From the NCBI GenBank assembly GCA_036897525.1, contig JAYMTJ010000055.1, positions 1 to 64,000 on the forward strand: a stretch of DNA of 64,000 bases, in the 5' to 3' direction. The position numbers were made by a program, and so were the translations under genes. Below the pieces are notes generated by a model, which searched no databases, was not told the origin of the DNA, and saw nothing but the letters and a program-made list of their open reading frames with translations. Position 1 is the first letter of the stretch. Every line of letters begins with the position of its first letter. Origin of the DNA: Pelargonium x hortorum. Its lineage: Eukaryota; Streptophyta; Magnoliopsida; Geraniales; Geraniaceae. Below are positions 37,521-48,548 of the stretch, in pieces.

Positions 37521-39896
37521 TATTTAGCACCTATAAACTCATAACTGCTAATAGACTTCAAGACACTAAGCTTCCTAATAATGCTCTTTATATAAATAGA
37601 AACTTCTAATCAAAGGTTATTTACTTAACCTTATAAAAGAAGTGAAAGCTGGTTTCCCGCTGATAATCAGAAATTGAAATTTCTACTATATAATATAAAG
37701 AATATAAGCTCTCAAAATAAGGACAAATCTCATATGATGCATCCACTTTTCTAAGTAGAAGTAAAGAAGGAAAGTCTACTTTTCTCGTAGGCCTGTGTTC
37801 TAGTTGAAAGAGCTAATCAATTCTGTTGAGTGAAGTTCTTTTCTTTTTAAGTAGGCCGAGGCATGCAACAAACCCAAGAGATACAATTCTGAAAGTGCTT
37901 TCAATAAGTATATAATAAGTTTCCATTCAGGATATCCATTATCTATTACCCTTATAAGTCCCTATCTAACTCTCGAATAAGGTAAACTCTTTCACTTGAA
38001 AGCGAGTCCCTGTCTCAGTAGAGCCCTTCCCAATCTACCTAAGGCACTGCTTAAGGAATCTAACCAACTCTTACCTTGAAAGCTCTATCATCCTATCCAT
38101 CTAAGCTTCTCTACCCTTAATAAGGCCAACCCGATCTATAAACTATCTCTAACAAACTGTAAATCCTATCCTTGAAAGTGAAATATCAATAACAGCAAAA
38201 TGAAAGCCAACTCGATTGAGGGATTGCTGAGACTCTTTGGTTGCAAGTTCTTAGCTGTTAATACCTTAAATTCCTTGTCTGTCGAAACTATAATATCCAC
38301 CAGTTGCTAATACTCCTGAGCTGAGGCTTACTTGAAAGTTTGATTATCTTCTTCTTAGGACTCTAACTCAAATAGAAAACCCCTTAATGAATACCCGAGG
38401 AATCCCTTGCTTTGAGCGATACATTTTTCAACCGAAACCCTTGTTAAGTCTAAGTGGGATTTCTCCAATTACTTTAAGGGTAAACAATAAATAATATTGT
38501 ATAAATAATATGTTGCTTGTCCTAACTAAAAAAGACGAGATAGTGTTGAAGCACGTTATAAGGCACGAGAAAAGCCATAAAATTTCTTTTGTTGTAACAC
38601 CCGGATACCTTAATCTTGAAAAAAGTAATGACGAAGTCCCTCCTTGGAATTTTTTTGATTAAATCTTAGACAAACTATTAAAAAAACTTAATCCGTACAT
38701 GAATTTTGAGGTATGTATGGTGAGAAAGACTTACTGCTCTAATCATATTAAGCTTAAAACTTTCATTTGAAAACTGTTCAATATAATTTAGAAAGTTTCT
38801 GAGATTAATACACAAGGATAAGCTATAATTTCATATCCCTTTCTAAATTCTAATAAGAAAGGTAGATATTATTAAGAGAGTAGAATCTAGTTGGGAAGAA
38901 AGACTAATACATAACTATCTAAGGTTATCTCAGAGCATAGAGCTGGAGGAATGCGCCTTAAGAACTTAAAACTAAAAGAAATCTTATACTCCTTTATATA
39001 ATACTGGCTAGAAGAATACTGCTATCTCTCTTACTAGGTATCCCTTCTCCTGTAGTAAGTCTTTCTACTACGACTCCTCTATTTGTACTTTATTGCTAAT
39101 AAGAAAAGGTACAGCTATCAAGGAAGTCTTTGAAAGTATGGGTTTGGCTCCTCTTTAGGATAATAGTCAAGGAGAACTGTAAAGCTTAAGAAAGTCAGGA
39201 GTCTTCGTAATTAGTGTTCCTTTGTTTCAAAGCTAGTAAGTCACAAGGAGCTCCTAAGGGTTTAATTTAAAGGAGGAATGGTTTCTTCTGTTCCGGATGT
39301 AAAAGAAATACGGGATAAGGTAGGGGATGCTGCTTTACCCAGCCTGCTAGATTTGAGTATTCTATTTGTAGTCGGGATATTCTGGTGTCAGGAGCCTTTA
39401 AAGTAGAATTGAGACTATGAATGGCCCTAATAAAGCTGTTCCTGAAACAAGGTCTTATAAGTTTTAGGTACCCTATTTCTTGTTAGTGCTGCTGTTACTA
39501 CGTTACGTAGCAGCTTAGTCTCTCCCTTTCCTGTGTCCCTCAAAGTAAGGAATCTAAAACCCTAAGGAAAACGGATTAACAAATGGTTTAAGGAATTCAC
39601 TTTAGATACAAAGATTTACTGTCCTTAGTTTGATTTTATTGAAAGTCTTTCCTAGAGTCTTAGGAATACAAGATAAGGTGTGTAAATTGAAACTCTTTTC
39701 CCGGTTCGTCTAGTAGTCTATTCTCTGAGTTAAAGCTGCTACTAAGGCTAGCATTCAAGTGTAATACTATTTTAGTTAATCTAATGACTAAATGTCATTA
39801 ATTTCAACTTACTGACGGTAGAAAACTCCTCTTGTGTTAGTATTCCTCAAGCAAGGGGTTTCCTTCTGTTTTCAAGGTCTGTTGACAAATAACTTT

Positions 39897-39922
39897 TTAT
39901 TATTTCCATTTATTATTTCCAT
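39897..39922 (+). repeat. Perfect tandem duplication, 13-bp unit x2
   Basis: TTATTATTTCCAT is present twice in direct succession (39897-39909 and 39910-39922). Confidence 0.85.
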
Positions 39923-40914
39923 GCTCCTATGTCTTCATTAGGATTGCCCGCCTTAATAATGCACGAAAGTTATTGTTCTCATAACCAATTTGACTTAATA
40001 GCGTAAGCAGCATTTTATACAATTTTATACAAAATTGACTAGATTGAGGATTCTTATAATTATAGGAACTCTAGTATTAAACTTTAGCAAAAACAAAGGC
40101 GCGTTTGTAGGCATTAATCTAACAGCTATTGATCTATTTTTCGTAATTTAAGCACTCTATCCTTAGGATCTAGAAATGCAAACCCTTTAATGACACTTAG
40201 GTGTACCCTAAAAAAAAAACACCACCTTGAGTTGAGGTTGAGTTCCATACTGACTTTCTGGGTCCTTTTTGAACACTACACTACAAGTTGAAATCTAGCG
40301 GAAATAAGTGCTTCGGAGTATATGCAAAAGCGGGCTTTATGTAAAGGATTGTACTAAATTTAGAATCGTTAATAACTTGTTCTTACCTTTTTTTAGGAGC
40401 TTGTCCTAAAAAGAAAAATGTGCAACCTCTTTTCTTTTAAAGCGGCTCCTTTCTTATGAATTTCACCCGGTTTTTAGGACTCTAAACAGTTTACAGCAAG
40501 GATATTCAGGTGTAGTAGACTCGTTTTGCGGCAATGAAGGTATCTTCTTGACGAAGTAAGGTAAAATCAATTAGTATAGTAATAGGGCGGGTTCCTAGGA
40601 AAAGAGAATAGGGGCTCACTAAATGTAATGTATAGGATAAGACTTCAAAAAAACAGAGGATGCTTTTATAAATACCCCACATTTCCAAACTCGTAGTTGG
40701 CGAGAGCTGCTTCTTTTTACAACAATATAAGAAAAAAATTCTTGTAAAGGAGTATGAAACTTTATCTTCTGGCGCTACTATTCAGGGTTTTATTATTATG
40801 GAGATACTTTATATTGGGATACTATACTGGTTAAGGAAGGGTATGGGATATAATCAACAAGATACACAAAGTAGGGTCATTCTTATATTTGAATAAGTAA
40901 GTAGTACACTCTAT

Positions 40915-40942
40915 CATAAACTAGGCAACATAAACTAGGCAA
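40915..40942 (+). repeat. Perfect tandem duplication, 14-bp unit x2
   Basis: CATAAACTAGGCAA is present twice in direct succession (40915-40928 and 40929-40942), in non-coding sequence. Confidence 0.9.
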
Positions 40943-43327
40943 TACCCGGAAACCCTACAACGAGAAGTAAACCTTTTCTATTGGAGAGAGTCTCTCAGGC
41001 CAATGGTACTTTTACTCCGTGGCGAGCCTAGACGCTACAAACATGAAAATCCCTGGGCATAGCATAAAGAAGTCCAAAAGCTTTCTTAGACCTGAAAGGA
41101 ATTAAGAGCTCTATGTTGTTGCTAGGTTTTTTTTAGTTCGTTATTGCCAAATGACGAAATCTTATAGAAACAAGCAAAGAAAAGGAAAATAGAGTTAGAG
41201 TCTTAAGATTTTGCAAGCATGCTCGGGAAAGTTTTTCGGCACCGATTGCAAGAGTCAGCGCGGGGGGAGTTTAAAGTAATTCTTGTAGATTCTAGTTTTT
41301 TATGAGTAAAAGATAGAATAGAATTTGATTTGAAATCGAGTTCCCCTAGCTCTACTTTAATTTAACTAGTAAGGAATTTAGTGACTCTGTACTGCCTTAA
41401 TTACTAAAAATATAGGATGTATTCTTTCGCTCAAATAAGTTTTTTTGGGGGGGTTGAACCTATGCTATGGCCATCAAGTGAATCTTCCCATCCCTCTCCC
41501 TTAGAAGCCTAGAGTTTAATCTTCCTTACCAATTTCTTTTGTTTCCTATTCAGCTAAAGCAGGGTCCAGAGCTCTTTCAGAGTGTAATAAGCGCCTCTTT
41601 GTTTCTTTTACTTTTGTTGTAGGCATCCCCCATTTTGATCCGCTCACTAACTTATATGAACTAAATGAAGCTTTTCTAGGAAAGAACTAAAACTTATATA
41701 CTAGAAACCCCATCCAAAAGTGTTTCGGTCTACTTCATTAGTTTTTTTCAGTTACACTTTAAGTAAGGTATTACGTATGATTAAGGGAGCAGCTCGGTTA
41801 AGTTAAGTATCTTAAGCCCTTTCACGAGGGTATTACAGATTTCAAAAGAGCGGAAGATTGACCTCAAATCAGTCCTAAAATGGATTGTTGTAAATTTGGT
41901 AGTTTTAAGAGGTCTAATCACCATAAGTTGTACAGGTTCAAACTTCCTTAATAAAGGATACTAACCTTAGGCTTTCCTGTAGCAAGTATAGAGATTCCTG
42001 TACTTCATCCAAGTCTTCTTTCTGTTCTGATGCTTAGGGTTCATTTAAGTGATTCAGATCAGAAAACAAAAACAAAAAGGAAGGCTTACAGCAGAAGCAG
42101 ACTACCTTTCATACCCTTTTTCCTAGTTATATCTGTAGCTTTAATGTTAAACTCTTTATCACTAGAACTCTTTTAGTACAAACTTCTTCTTGGAAAACAC
42201 CTCATAGGTTGTACTAGGAAAGACACCTACTTCTATTTCCAGAATTGACTTCATGAATCATCAAATCCCAACTGGCTATCTATACATTCCGTGTCAACTT
42301 GGTTAGTGAAGCATTAGCCTATGAAAACCTGCTTACCCAAAGGGCTCTATATCTACCAGGAAACGAGCTACTTCTCAATTAGTCAAAGCTAAAGACAAAT
42401 CAAGAGACAAGCTCTTGCCTTTCTATCCACAATGCTGTTTATCCTCCATTGCTGTACCAAGCAGGGTTTTTTGGGTCCTATTTTCCTATTTAGATAGAGT
42501 CAAGATTTCCTACATCTTTATTGAATTCCTTCAGAAACTTTTCTTCTTATCCGCCTTTGAGCGAAGGCCCTACTTTGAAACCCGCTCTTTAAGAAAGTAC
42601 TGAGGAACCAAAGCCCCTTATTAGTTTTAGTTTATATAAGATAAATAAGAATTTCTTTCTTCCCTATCTTTTTAGCAATACGGATGCTCCTTATTAATTA
42701 AGGAACCCCTAACCCTAAGTTTATATCTCCTTTTAGTATCACAGGGCCTTGCTTTACCCCTGCAACCCCTTTCTTTCTAACAAATTTCTAGCTCAAACCT
42801 CAGGAACAAAGAATAGGACTCTTCTTGACTTCTATAGCTTTCCTAATCTTATACGCACCTCTTTTCTTAGGGGGCTTGAAGGCCCTTTTATCTTAGTTAG
42901 TAAGACTTTCATAGCTACAAACCCACTTTATTTACTAATAATAAAGAAGAAGAACAAGTAAGAGAGAATAACTACTTGTTTACCTGCCCATGAAAGTCCT
43001 GTTCATACCTCTTTCGCAGACTTTAAATACCCTACTTTTCGTGTCCCTTATTTATTTACTTTGTTTTCTCCTTTAGAACTCTATAATTACTGAAATTCTA
43101 TCATTCTATATAACCCTATAATATAACCGGGCTAGCTTACACCAAGTAACTTCTTTTACGTCAGATCTATATCTCGCCTGATTTCAGACTTTTTAGGATC
43201 TCCTATAGAAAAACTCACAGCACCCGGAAACTCTATCCATATAAACTTCTACCTTTGCTCTTTGCTACACCCTCTTTTTAGACAAACAGGCCCTGAGGAA
43301 GAAACCCCTATCACTCTAAGAGAGTAA

Positions 43328-43756
43328 GCTCCACTAGCTACAGGGAATAACAAGAACAACCCTATCTCCCATAATCATAAGAAAGGTATAGCTCATACTG
43401 CTTTGCCTACTTCTACTGTTAAGAAGAAAAGGCAGAATACAAAGAAGAAGAAGAGTACAAAGACACTAGGTGCATCGTACTGCAAGGGGAGTAAGAGCAC
43501 GGGTAAGATAGCTTAGAAGAAGACAGGTATAGGTACAGATAGTCTAGCTTATATGAAGGGTAAGATCCTAGCTCCAGCCTTAGCTCTAGGTATAGGTATA
43601 TCTCATAAGAAAGCTCAGAAGAGCAAGAAGACTAAGGCAAGTAAGTCGGTTAGGTCGGGTAACTCAGAATCAGTTAAGTCCAGTAAGTCAAAGTCAGTTA
43701 AGTCAGCAGAGTCAGTTTCAGATGCTGGTGTTGGTAAGTGTATTATCCATGCTTAA
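43328..43756 (+). CDS. Ala/Lys/Ser-rich frame, copy F1, best preserved
   Basis: After a TAA at 43325-43327 one frame runs to the TAA at 43754-43756 with a single TAG at 43514-43516. The ATG at 43553 gives a 67-residue product starting MKGKILAPALALGIGISHKK. Residues 18-54 are dominated by Lys and Ser with repeated K-S-V-K-S motifs, and it ends in a short hydrophobic tail. The 62 codons before the TAG are also Lys/Asn/Thr-rich (TVKKKRQNTKKKKSTKTLG), so the natural frame is longer than the ATG frame. The composition suggests a basic, disordered, nucleic-acid-binding type of peptide, but that is inference only. The 3' block starts about 25 bases after the stop. No ribosome-binding site is evident. 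Confidence 0.35.
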
Positions 43757-43780
43757 TCAAATTACTACAGTACATATGAC

Positions 43781-43880
43781 CTCCGTCACTCGAAGGTTGA
43801 GTCGGTAACAGAGATACTATCATGCCCATCTAGGTCTCTATCCTCAACAATGATAAACACATAAGGCAGAGGGATATGCC
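43781..43880 (+). repeat. Conserved 3' block after F1
   Basis: It contains GAGTCGGTAACAGAGATACT and, further on, GATAAACACATAAGGCAG. The same two anchors in the same order, about 60 bases apart, occur at 45.15, 45.72, 46.32 and (worn) 53.87 kb. Confidence 0.5.
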
Positions 43881-44128
43881 TAGAACTAACAAGCAAACAA
43901 CAATATAGTATTAAGGTGCGTTAGCCCTAGCCCCTCTACCTACAACTACCTACTACAGGGAATACCTATAAGCTTATATGACACTAACAACAAACAACAC
44001 TACCTAATACAAGTAGTACAGCAGCTACATTAATACAGTATAATATAATAGCTACACTGCTCTATATCCTCTGTTAGTTAGGTATAGCCTCTCCTCCTTT
44101 AGCTCTTACTCCTTTACTTTAGGTATAA

Positions 44129-44386
44129 GCTTCTACTACTGCTAAGTCTGCCTCTGCTGCTCTCTCTTCTGCTTCTTGCCCTAATCCTAAAACAAGGAGT
44201 ACAGAACCTAGAACAAGTAAGACAGTTTAGAAGAAGTCAAGGAAGAAGATAGGTATAGAAACAAGAAGTAAGAATACAGAGATACAGAATACAAGAACTA
44301 AGAAGAATCTCAAACAGCAAAGAGTACAAAAGAAGAAGAACAGGACACTCACTATTAAGAAAGCAAGCCAAGTCACTCCTTTTTAG
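44129..44386 (+). pseudogene. Ala/Ser then Lys-rich frame, copy F2
   Basis: Between a TAA at 44126-44128 and a TAG at 44384-44386 one frame reads ASTTAKSASAALSSASCPNP, then becomes rich in Lys, Arg, Thr and Gln. It has one internal TAG at 44228-44230. That TAG follows a Ser-Lys cluster and is followed by Lys-Lys, as in copy F1 at 43.51 kb, where TAG is also followed by AAG AAG. There is no ATG near the beginning. Either the stop was already present before the copies were made, or TAG is not read as stop in this unit. The first explanation is simpler. Confidence 0.35.
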
Positions 44387-44422
44387 TTTTAGAAAAAAAC
44401 AAAGAAGAACCAAGTCAAGCAG

Positions 44423-44806
44423 TTGGTGGGGTTAGGAAAGTATCCATTTATATTCTTGAAACTATATAAGCTTCGCCCCCTCCTCTTCGTTTCGGACATT
44501 TTGATTGATTTTGCACGTAGGACGATCCGGCCTTTTTTAAAAACCGAGAAGCTTTTGTTAGTTAAATTTGGGTTTAGTACTTTTCTCGTAGTCCAAATAG
44601 GACATGCCAAAAAACAAGTCCTCCAACAGAAGGGTTCCTTACCAGTTTTTCTCAAAAAAAGGAGTCCAGCCTTACGTAAAAGTACTGCTTTTATCAACTT
44701 AATAAGAAATTTGCAAAGACCTATTGGTATTAGGTTGTTACTATCTAATCGACAAGCTTCACAATACACGGAAGAGTATCCCCTAGAAGATAAAACTATA
44801 AAATAG
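44423..44806 (+). CDS. Hypothetical 127-aa frame within second repeat family, copy A
   Basis: This is the longest open frame of the window, with ATG at 44423 and stop at 44806. The product is basic and hydrophobic (start MVGLGKYPFIFLKLYKLRPL; LLLVK near residue 45; LPVFLKKRSPALRKS near residues 73-87). A 126-codon minus-strand frame covers the same DNA, so length alone proves nothing. Its DNA aligns with the sequences at 46.6-47.06 and 48.5-48.84 kb. The LLVK motif is kept in the same reading phase in the 48-kb copy, weak evidence that the plus frame is the real one. There is no known domain and no clear membrane segment. Confidence 0.25.
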   Translation: MVGLGKYPFIFLKLYKLRPLLFVSDILIDFARRTIRPFLKTEKLLLVKFGFSTFLVVQIGHAKKQVLQQKGSLPVFLKKRSPALRKSTAFINLIRNLQRPIGIRLLLSNRQASQYTEEYPLEDKTIK

Positions 44807-45147
44807 AATAAAAGACCAACTAGCTAACTAATACACCTTATACAATAGAATACACTCAGTACAGTACACTCGCTAACCTGACTGGTACGTATATAGTCCT
44901 TTCCATAACTAACAACAGCTACAATACAAGAGCTACAAGAATAGACAGCTACGGGTGTATAGTGCATAAGAGAAGACTCAAATCCAGAAACAGAAGAGTA
45001 CAGGCATAGGTATAGCTCATAATAAGAGGGGTATAGCAACAAGTAAAAGAGCCCACGGGACTTAAGCCCATAAGACTAGAACAAGTACAAGTAAGTCAGT
45101 TTCATAGGTGTGCTTTCCTTTCCCCTAACGGAATATTATAACAAGAA

Positions 45148-45260
45148 CCTTCCTACGCTATCGCTGCAGTCGTACAGGGATACGTCTTCCTATACTACCT
45201 AGGCCAATCTCTTCCCAAACGATAAGCTACATAGGGCATTGAAGAAGATCCCCTATACGC
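45148..45260 (+). repeat. Conserved 3' block, diverged
   Basis: It contains GCTATCGCTGCAGTCGTACA and then AAACGATAAGCTACATAGGG followed by a GAAGAAGATC word. It lacks part of the GGTAAC core but keeps the second anchor well. It also aligns with 53870-53985. Confidence 0.45.
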
Positions 45261-45510
45261 TAAAACAATACTGTTATATATTATATAAAAGGGCATTTGC
45301 ACCTTAAAACCCCTCTTATACTATAAGCTTATAGGAAAACATCTAAGGAACAAAACCCAGTATACATACCTATTTACCTATAAACTACTATACCTACCAA
45401 TACACTGACACTAGTTACAATAAGCCCCTATCGTATAGACTACTATGCATACCTGCTTCCCTTATTAGTCCTGTCTAGCTTCCCCTTACTACACCCCTTA
45501 TCAGTTAGTT

Positions 45511-45612
45511 AAAGCTCCTACTCCTAAGCCTAATACAGAGGTACAGAATCTCGAGCAAAGAATACAGAATCTAAGACAACTAAAACAATTAAAGCAAATA
45601 AAAGAAATCTAA
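45511..45612 (+). pseudogene. Short Ala/Pro/Thr then Gln/Lys frame, copy F4
   Basis: A 33-codon open stretch ending in TAA reads APTPKPNTEVQNLEQRIQNL followed by Lys/Gln repeats. The APTPKPN start matches the PKP-type transition in copy F3. It lies about 100 bases upstream of the 3' block at 45718, in the same order as the better copies. Confidence 0.35.
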
Positions 45613-45717
45613 AAAAAAGTAAACCAGTTAAAACAAAAGAACATAAGAAGCCCTAGTTGGTTGTGCTTATTAATATTAAGGTACTATCATTACTAAACTA
45701 TTACATTACAGCAACCT

Positions 45718-45815
45718 TCCTTTCCTCCGCTGTCGCTACAGTCGGTAAGGTTTACGTATATCATATGCTTGTTTTCCTCTTCCCAATTGATAAACAAGTA
45801 ACGCTTTGAAGAACA
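45718..45815 (+). repeat. Conserved 3' block
   Basis: It contains GCTGTCGCTACAGTCGGTAA and then a GATAAACAAGT word about 60 bases on, matching both anchors of the block family. Confidence 0.45.
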
Positions 45816-45959
45816 TATCCTAGATTTATAAACAGCAAACTAAACCCCATCTAACCCATACCTGGGATTCCACCTATATACTATCTTCTACTATTTACTA
45901 TCTATTCTATTAGCTCTATTAGATATACTAAGATAGGTAGAGCTCTGAATCTCCCTATT

Positions 45960-46290
45960 TTTACAGTTCCTGCTTCCACTCTTGCCTAAGCTCCTAATCC
46001 TAATAAAAAGAGAAAGTAAGACAAATACAGAATACAAAGAAGACAGTGAGGAATCCCCTTATAGATAGGAAAGACTAATACAATAAAAGAAAAGAGGCTG
46101 TGAAGGAAAGAAGGACTTTAGAATAAGACAGTAACTCCAAAAAACCTAAAAATCCTGAAGAAGAGGGGCGATAGCTACAACAAAGGCACTTCAGAAAGCA
46201 GCTATAGCTATCAATATCAAGATATAGATTCTGAAAGCAAGTCAAGCAGGTAAGAAAACAAGTAAGTCCAGTCAGTGGGGTGATATAGCG
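45960..46290 (+). pseudogene. Ala/Pro then Lys-rich region, copy F5
   Basis: The DNA has the same progression as the other copies: CCTGCTTCCACTCTTGCC, then CCTAATCCTAATAAAAAG, then A/G-rich Lys-type codons up to an AAGTAAGTCCAGTCAG end. The reading frame is broken up and I cannot give an intact product. The 3' block follows at 46321. Confidence 0.35.
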
Positions 46291-46320
46291 TCAGTCTACC
46301 TTGGAATACCTATATACGAT

Positions 46321-46424
46321 AACCTCCCTTCGCGAAGCTGCAGTCGGTAACGGAGACACTATCCTATTCTTATTAGGAACGATCTTCCCTAGCGATAAAC
46401 CCATAGCACATTGATTGAAGAGTC
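46321..46424 (+). repeat. Conserved 3' block, best copy
   Basis: It contains GCTGCAGTCGGTAACGGAGA and then CTAGCGATAAACCCATAGCA followed by a TTGAAGAG word. It has the clearest version of the core shared by the block family. Confidence 0.55.
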
Positions 46425-46599
46425 TAACCTACAACTAATATACAAGCAAGAACAACTATACTATTACCTAGTACCTTACATAACCCCTTAGTACTAAAGG
46501 AAGACTATAATATAAGAAAGTGACAGCTCCCCTCTCTTACTAAGAAACTCCTATAATACAGAATCTAAAAAGAAAGCCAAAAACCTAATGGATTATTCA

Positions 46600-47079
46600 A
46601 TTCGAGCTGTGAGATTCAGATTTCAAAATCTCTTTCTTTATCTAAGTGATTCCTTGTTATAAGGGATCAAAGTTTCTTCTATTTTTCTATCTCAAAAATG
46701 CCTATTCTTACGCTTTTTATTTCTTTCTGTATAGGGGCGATCCTACTTTTTTAAAAAACTGAATGCGATTTGTTAGCTAAAAGTGGCTTTAGGACTCTTA
46801 CGGGGGTCAAAATCTGATAAATAAAAAATGGGAGTTTACCAATATAAGGCACTCAAATTAGACCTCCTTTTTAAGAAAAAAGTAGTCCAGCCATGTGGAA
46901 AAGTGCTCCAGGTGGTTTTACATTGGAGAGCGGCTTCAAAGAAATTGAGAAATGAGTCTAGCATAGCGAGAAAAGTACTACATTTTGACTTGCAAACTAG
47001 GAAAGATACCTCCCTCTTTCCAATTTGTTTACTAAAAACCTTTCGTAGCAAAGTAGCTAACCTCGAAAAGAATACCTGA
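46600..47079 (+). repeat. Second repeat family, copy B, with 83-codon frame
   Basis: This segment aligns with 44440-44720 and 48500-48840. Shared landmarks in order are GATCCT followed by CTTTTTTAAAAA, TTGTTAGCTAAAA, AAATTAGACCTC and AGTCCAGCC. It contains an 83-codon plus frame (46828-47079) whose first part, ALKLDLLFKKK, matches ALKLDLFFEKN of the 48-kb copy in phase. A 98-codon minus frame overlaps it. The product is basic, with no family known. Confidence 0.45.
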
Positions 47080-47519
47080 CAAAAGGAAAAGCCTATAGAA
47101 TTTGAGTACCTCTCTTGTAAATCGTAAGACACTTTCCTGTAAAAGGCTAATAAAAAGGAAGACAGATTAGATCGAATTGTACCGAAGTTTATACCCGGAA
47201 TCTCAATTATCCGCTGTTTGGGTCCTTATTAAACTCCTTGTTAGCTAGATAAGAAAGTCAGAGGCAACCTTATTAACTCAATTGGAAGACATCCCGTTCA
47301 ATAAGCAGTGTCGGTGTAACCTAGAAAAGCTATCCAAACTAGAAGGAAATTCCCTGGGGATTCTTAGATTCACACTTCTAATCTAAATCTAAGAGAGAAT
47401 ACCAGGCGGGCTCTAAGGCCTCCCCTCCACTTAAAGTACATACTAAGAAGCTAGCTCTAACTACACTAATACCCGTATCCCCTTATACTGACAGCACAAT
47501 AGGATAATTAGTACAGTAC

Positions 47520-47760
47520 AAACTAACCTAACTAGTACAAATAGGAATGGGGTAAGGCAGTAGCTATAAGAAGACAGGTACAGTACTATCTATTACCTAA
47601 CAATATCCTACCTTACAAAACTAGCTCGTATAGGAATACAAAAAGACTATCAAAGAAAGTAGCTCCACTTATTAGCCTTACACTGCTACTGTTAATACTC
47701 AAATCTAGATACAAATAAAGAGTCTAACTAAAAAGAAAGGTCAAGAAAGCCTGCAATAAC
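47520..47760 (+). pseudogene. Lys-rich unit remnant, copy F6
   Basis: The segment GGTAAGGCAGTAGCTATAAG, followed by AAGACAGGTACAG, parallels the segment around the TAG of copy F1 (GGTAAGATAGCTTAGAAGAA). Further on, CACTGCTACTGTTAATAC parallels CATACTGCTTTGCC...ACTGTTAAG of F1. Frames are short here. It is a worn copy. Confidence 0.3.
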
Positions 47761-47929
47761 TTTAACGTTTTGTCGACTTGAACCCTTAGATCCTTTTCTT
47801 TACAGAGTTGATTTAACATTTACAAAGTGATGTCTCAGCTACTTCTAAAGGCTCTCTGTTTCTAGGGTATGTAATCTACTATTTGAATTCACAACTTATT
47901 TATTTAAGCGATTCTTTGTTAACTGTTTG

Positions 47930-48035
47930 AGAGGGGGTTCCCAGCATATGTAGAAGTTTTCAGATCTGGTTTTTGAGAAAAAAGTAGCCCGGCATAGAGG
48001 TAAAAAAAAGTACTGCTCTTTTTTCTATTTCCATT
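47930..48035 (+). repeat. Second repeat family, copy D (partial)
   Basis: It contains TTTTTGAGAAAAAAGTAGCC, then CGGCAT and AAAAGTACTGCT, matching the distal part of copies A and B. Confidence 0.45.
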
Positions 48036-48242
48036 TAGAATTTTTGGGAATCGCTCTTGACTCTACCATTACTAAGTTTGTACCCTCACATAAGACGCTG
48101 AGAAATAGACTGACTAACAATACAAACTAACTAGGTATACTATAAGAAACTCCTATCAAGTCAAGTAAAGTGCTACAAGAAGATAGTAGCTCCATCCCCT
48201 ATTAGATATTAGATTAGCCCTTTTGGGTAGGTATAGCCCTGA

Positions 48243-48548
48243 ATCTACCTACTACTTATCCTGTTCATACTAATACTAAGTACTAAGAAGACTCAAATCC
48301 AGATACAGAATATAAAAGCAAATACAAATCAAAGTCACAAGAAGAAGACAAGTACAGCTACGGGCACAGGTACAAGTATAGCTCTAGCGAAGAGGAGTAC
48401 AAAGAAGACTGAGAAGAAGCAACTAGGCCAGTTAGGTCAAAGGCAGGTAAGTCAGCGGAAGAAGCAGATGTATTTGCTGCTGTGTATAGGGGAAATCCTA
48501 CTCTTTTTCAACTTTTTCTATTTGAGAGAGGGGTTTTTTCTCATATAG
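48243..48548 (+). CDS. 101-codon open frame without early ATG, copy F7
   Basis: The frame is open from the codon after TGA 48240-48242 to TAG 48546-48548, with the only ATG near 48469. It begins hydrophobic (IYLLLILFILILS), then is Lys/Thr/Gln-rich (TKKTQIQIQNIKANTNQSHK, then ALAKRSTKKTEKKQLGQLGQ) and ends in another hydrophobic run (EILLFFNFFYLREGFF). The Thr-Gly-Thr-Gly and AL-A-K steps resemble copy F1. Unlike F1 and F2 it has no internal stop. Lack of a start codon and the mixed composition leave its status open. Confidence 0.25.
   Translation: MYLLLILFILILSTKKTQIQIQNIKANTNQSHKKKTSTATGTGTSIALAKRSTKKTEKKQLGQLGQRQVSQRKKQMYLLLCIGEILLFFNFFYLREGFFLI

Larger units (their letters stand above)
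37521..43300. other. Gene-free spacer with tandem duplications
   Basis: Frames of 60-70 codons (40506-40688 minus, 42415-42603 plus, 42749-42961 plus) have no recognisable features. The C-rich stretch 37.93-38.35 kb on the plus strand is the reverse of the G-rich patch just before it. Two perfect two-copy tandem duplications are listed separately. Confidence 0.5.

Noticed and set aside
44389-44769. 126-codon minus-strand frame opposite copy A, and similar minus frames at 46836-47132 and 48541-48825.
   Set aside because: They mirror the plus-strand frames of the repeat, and phase conservation between copies was seen on the plus strand. Treated as shadows.
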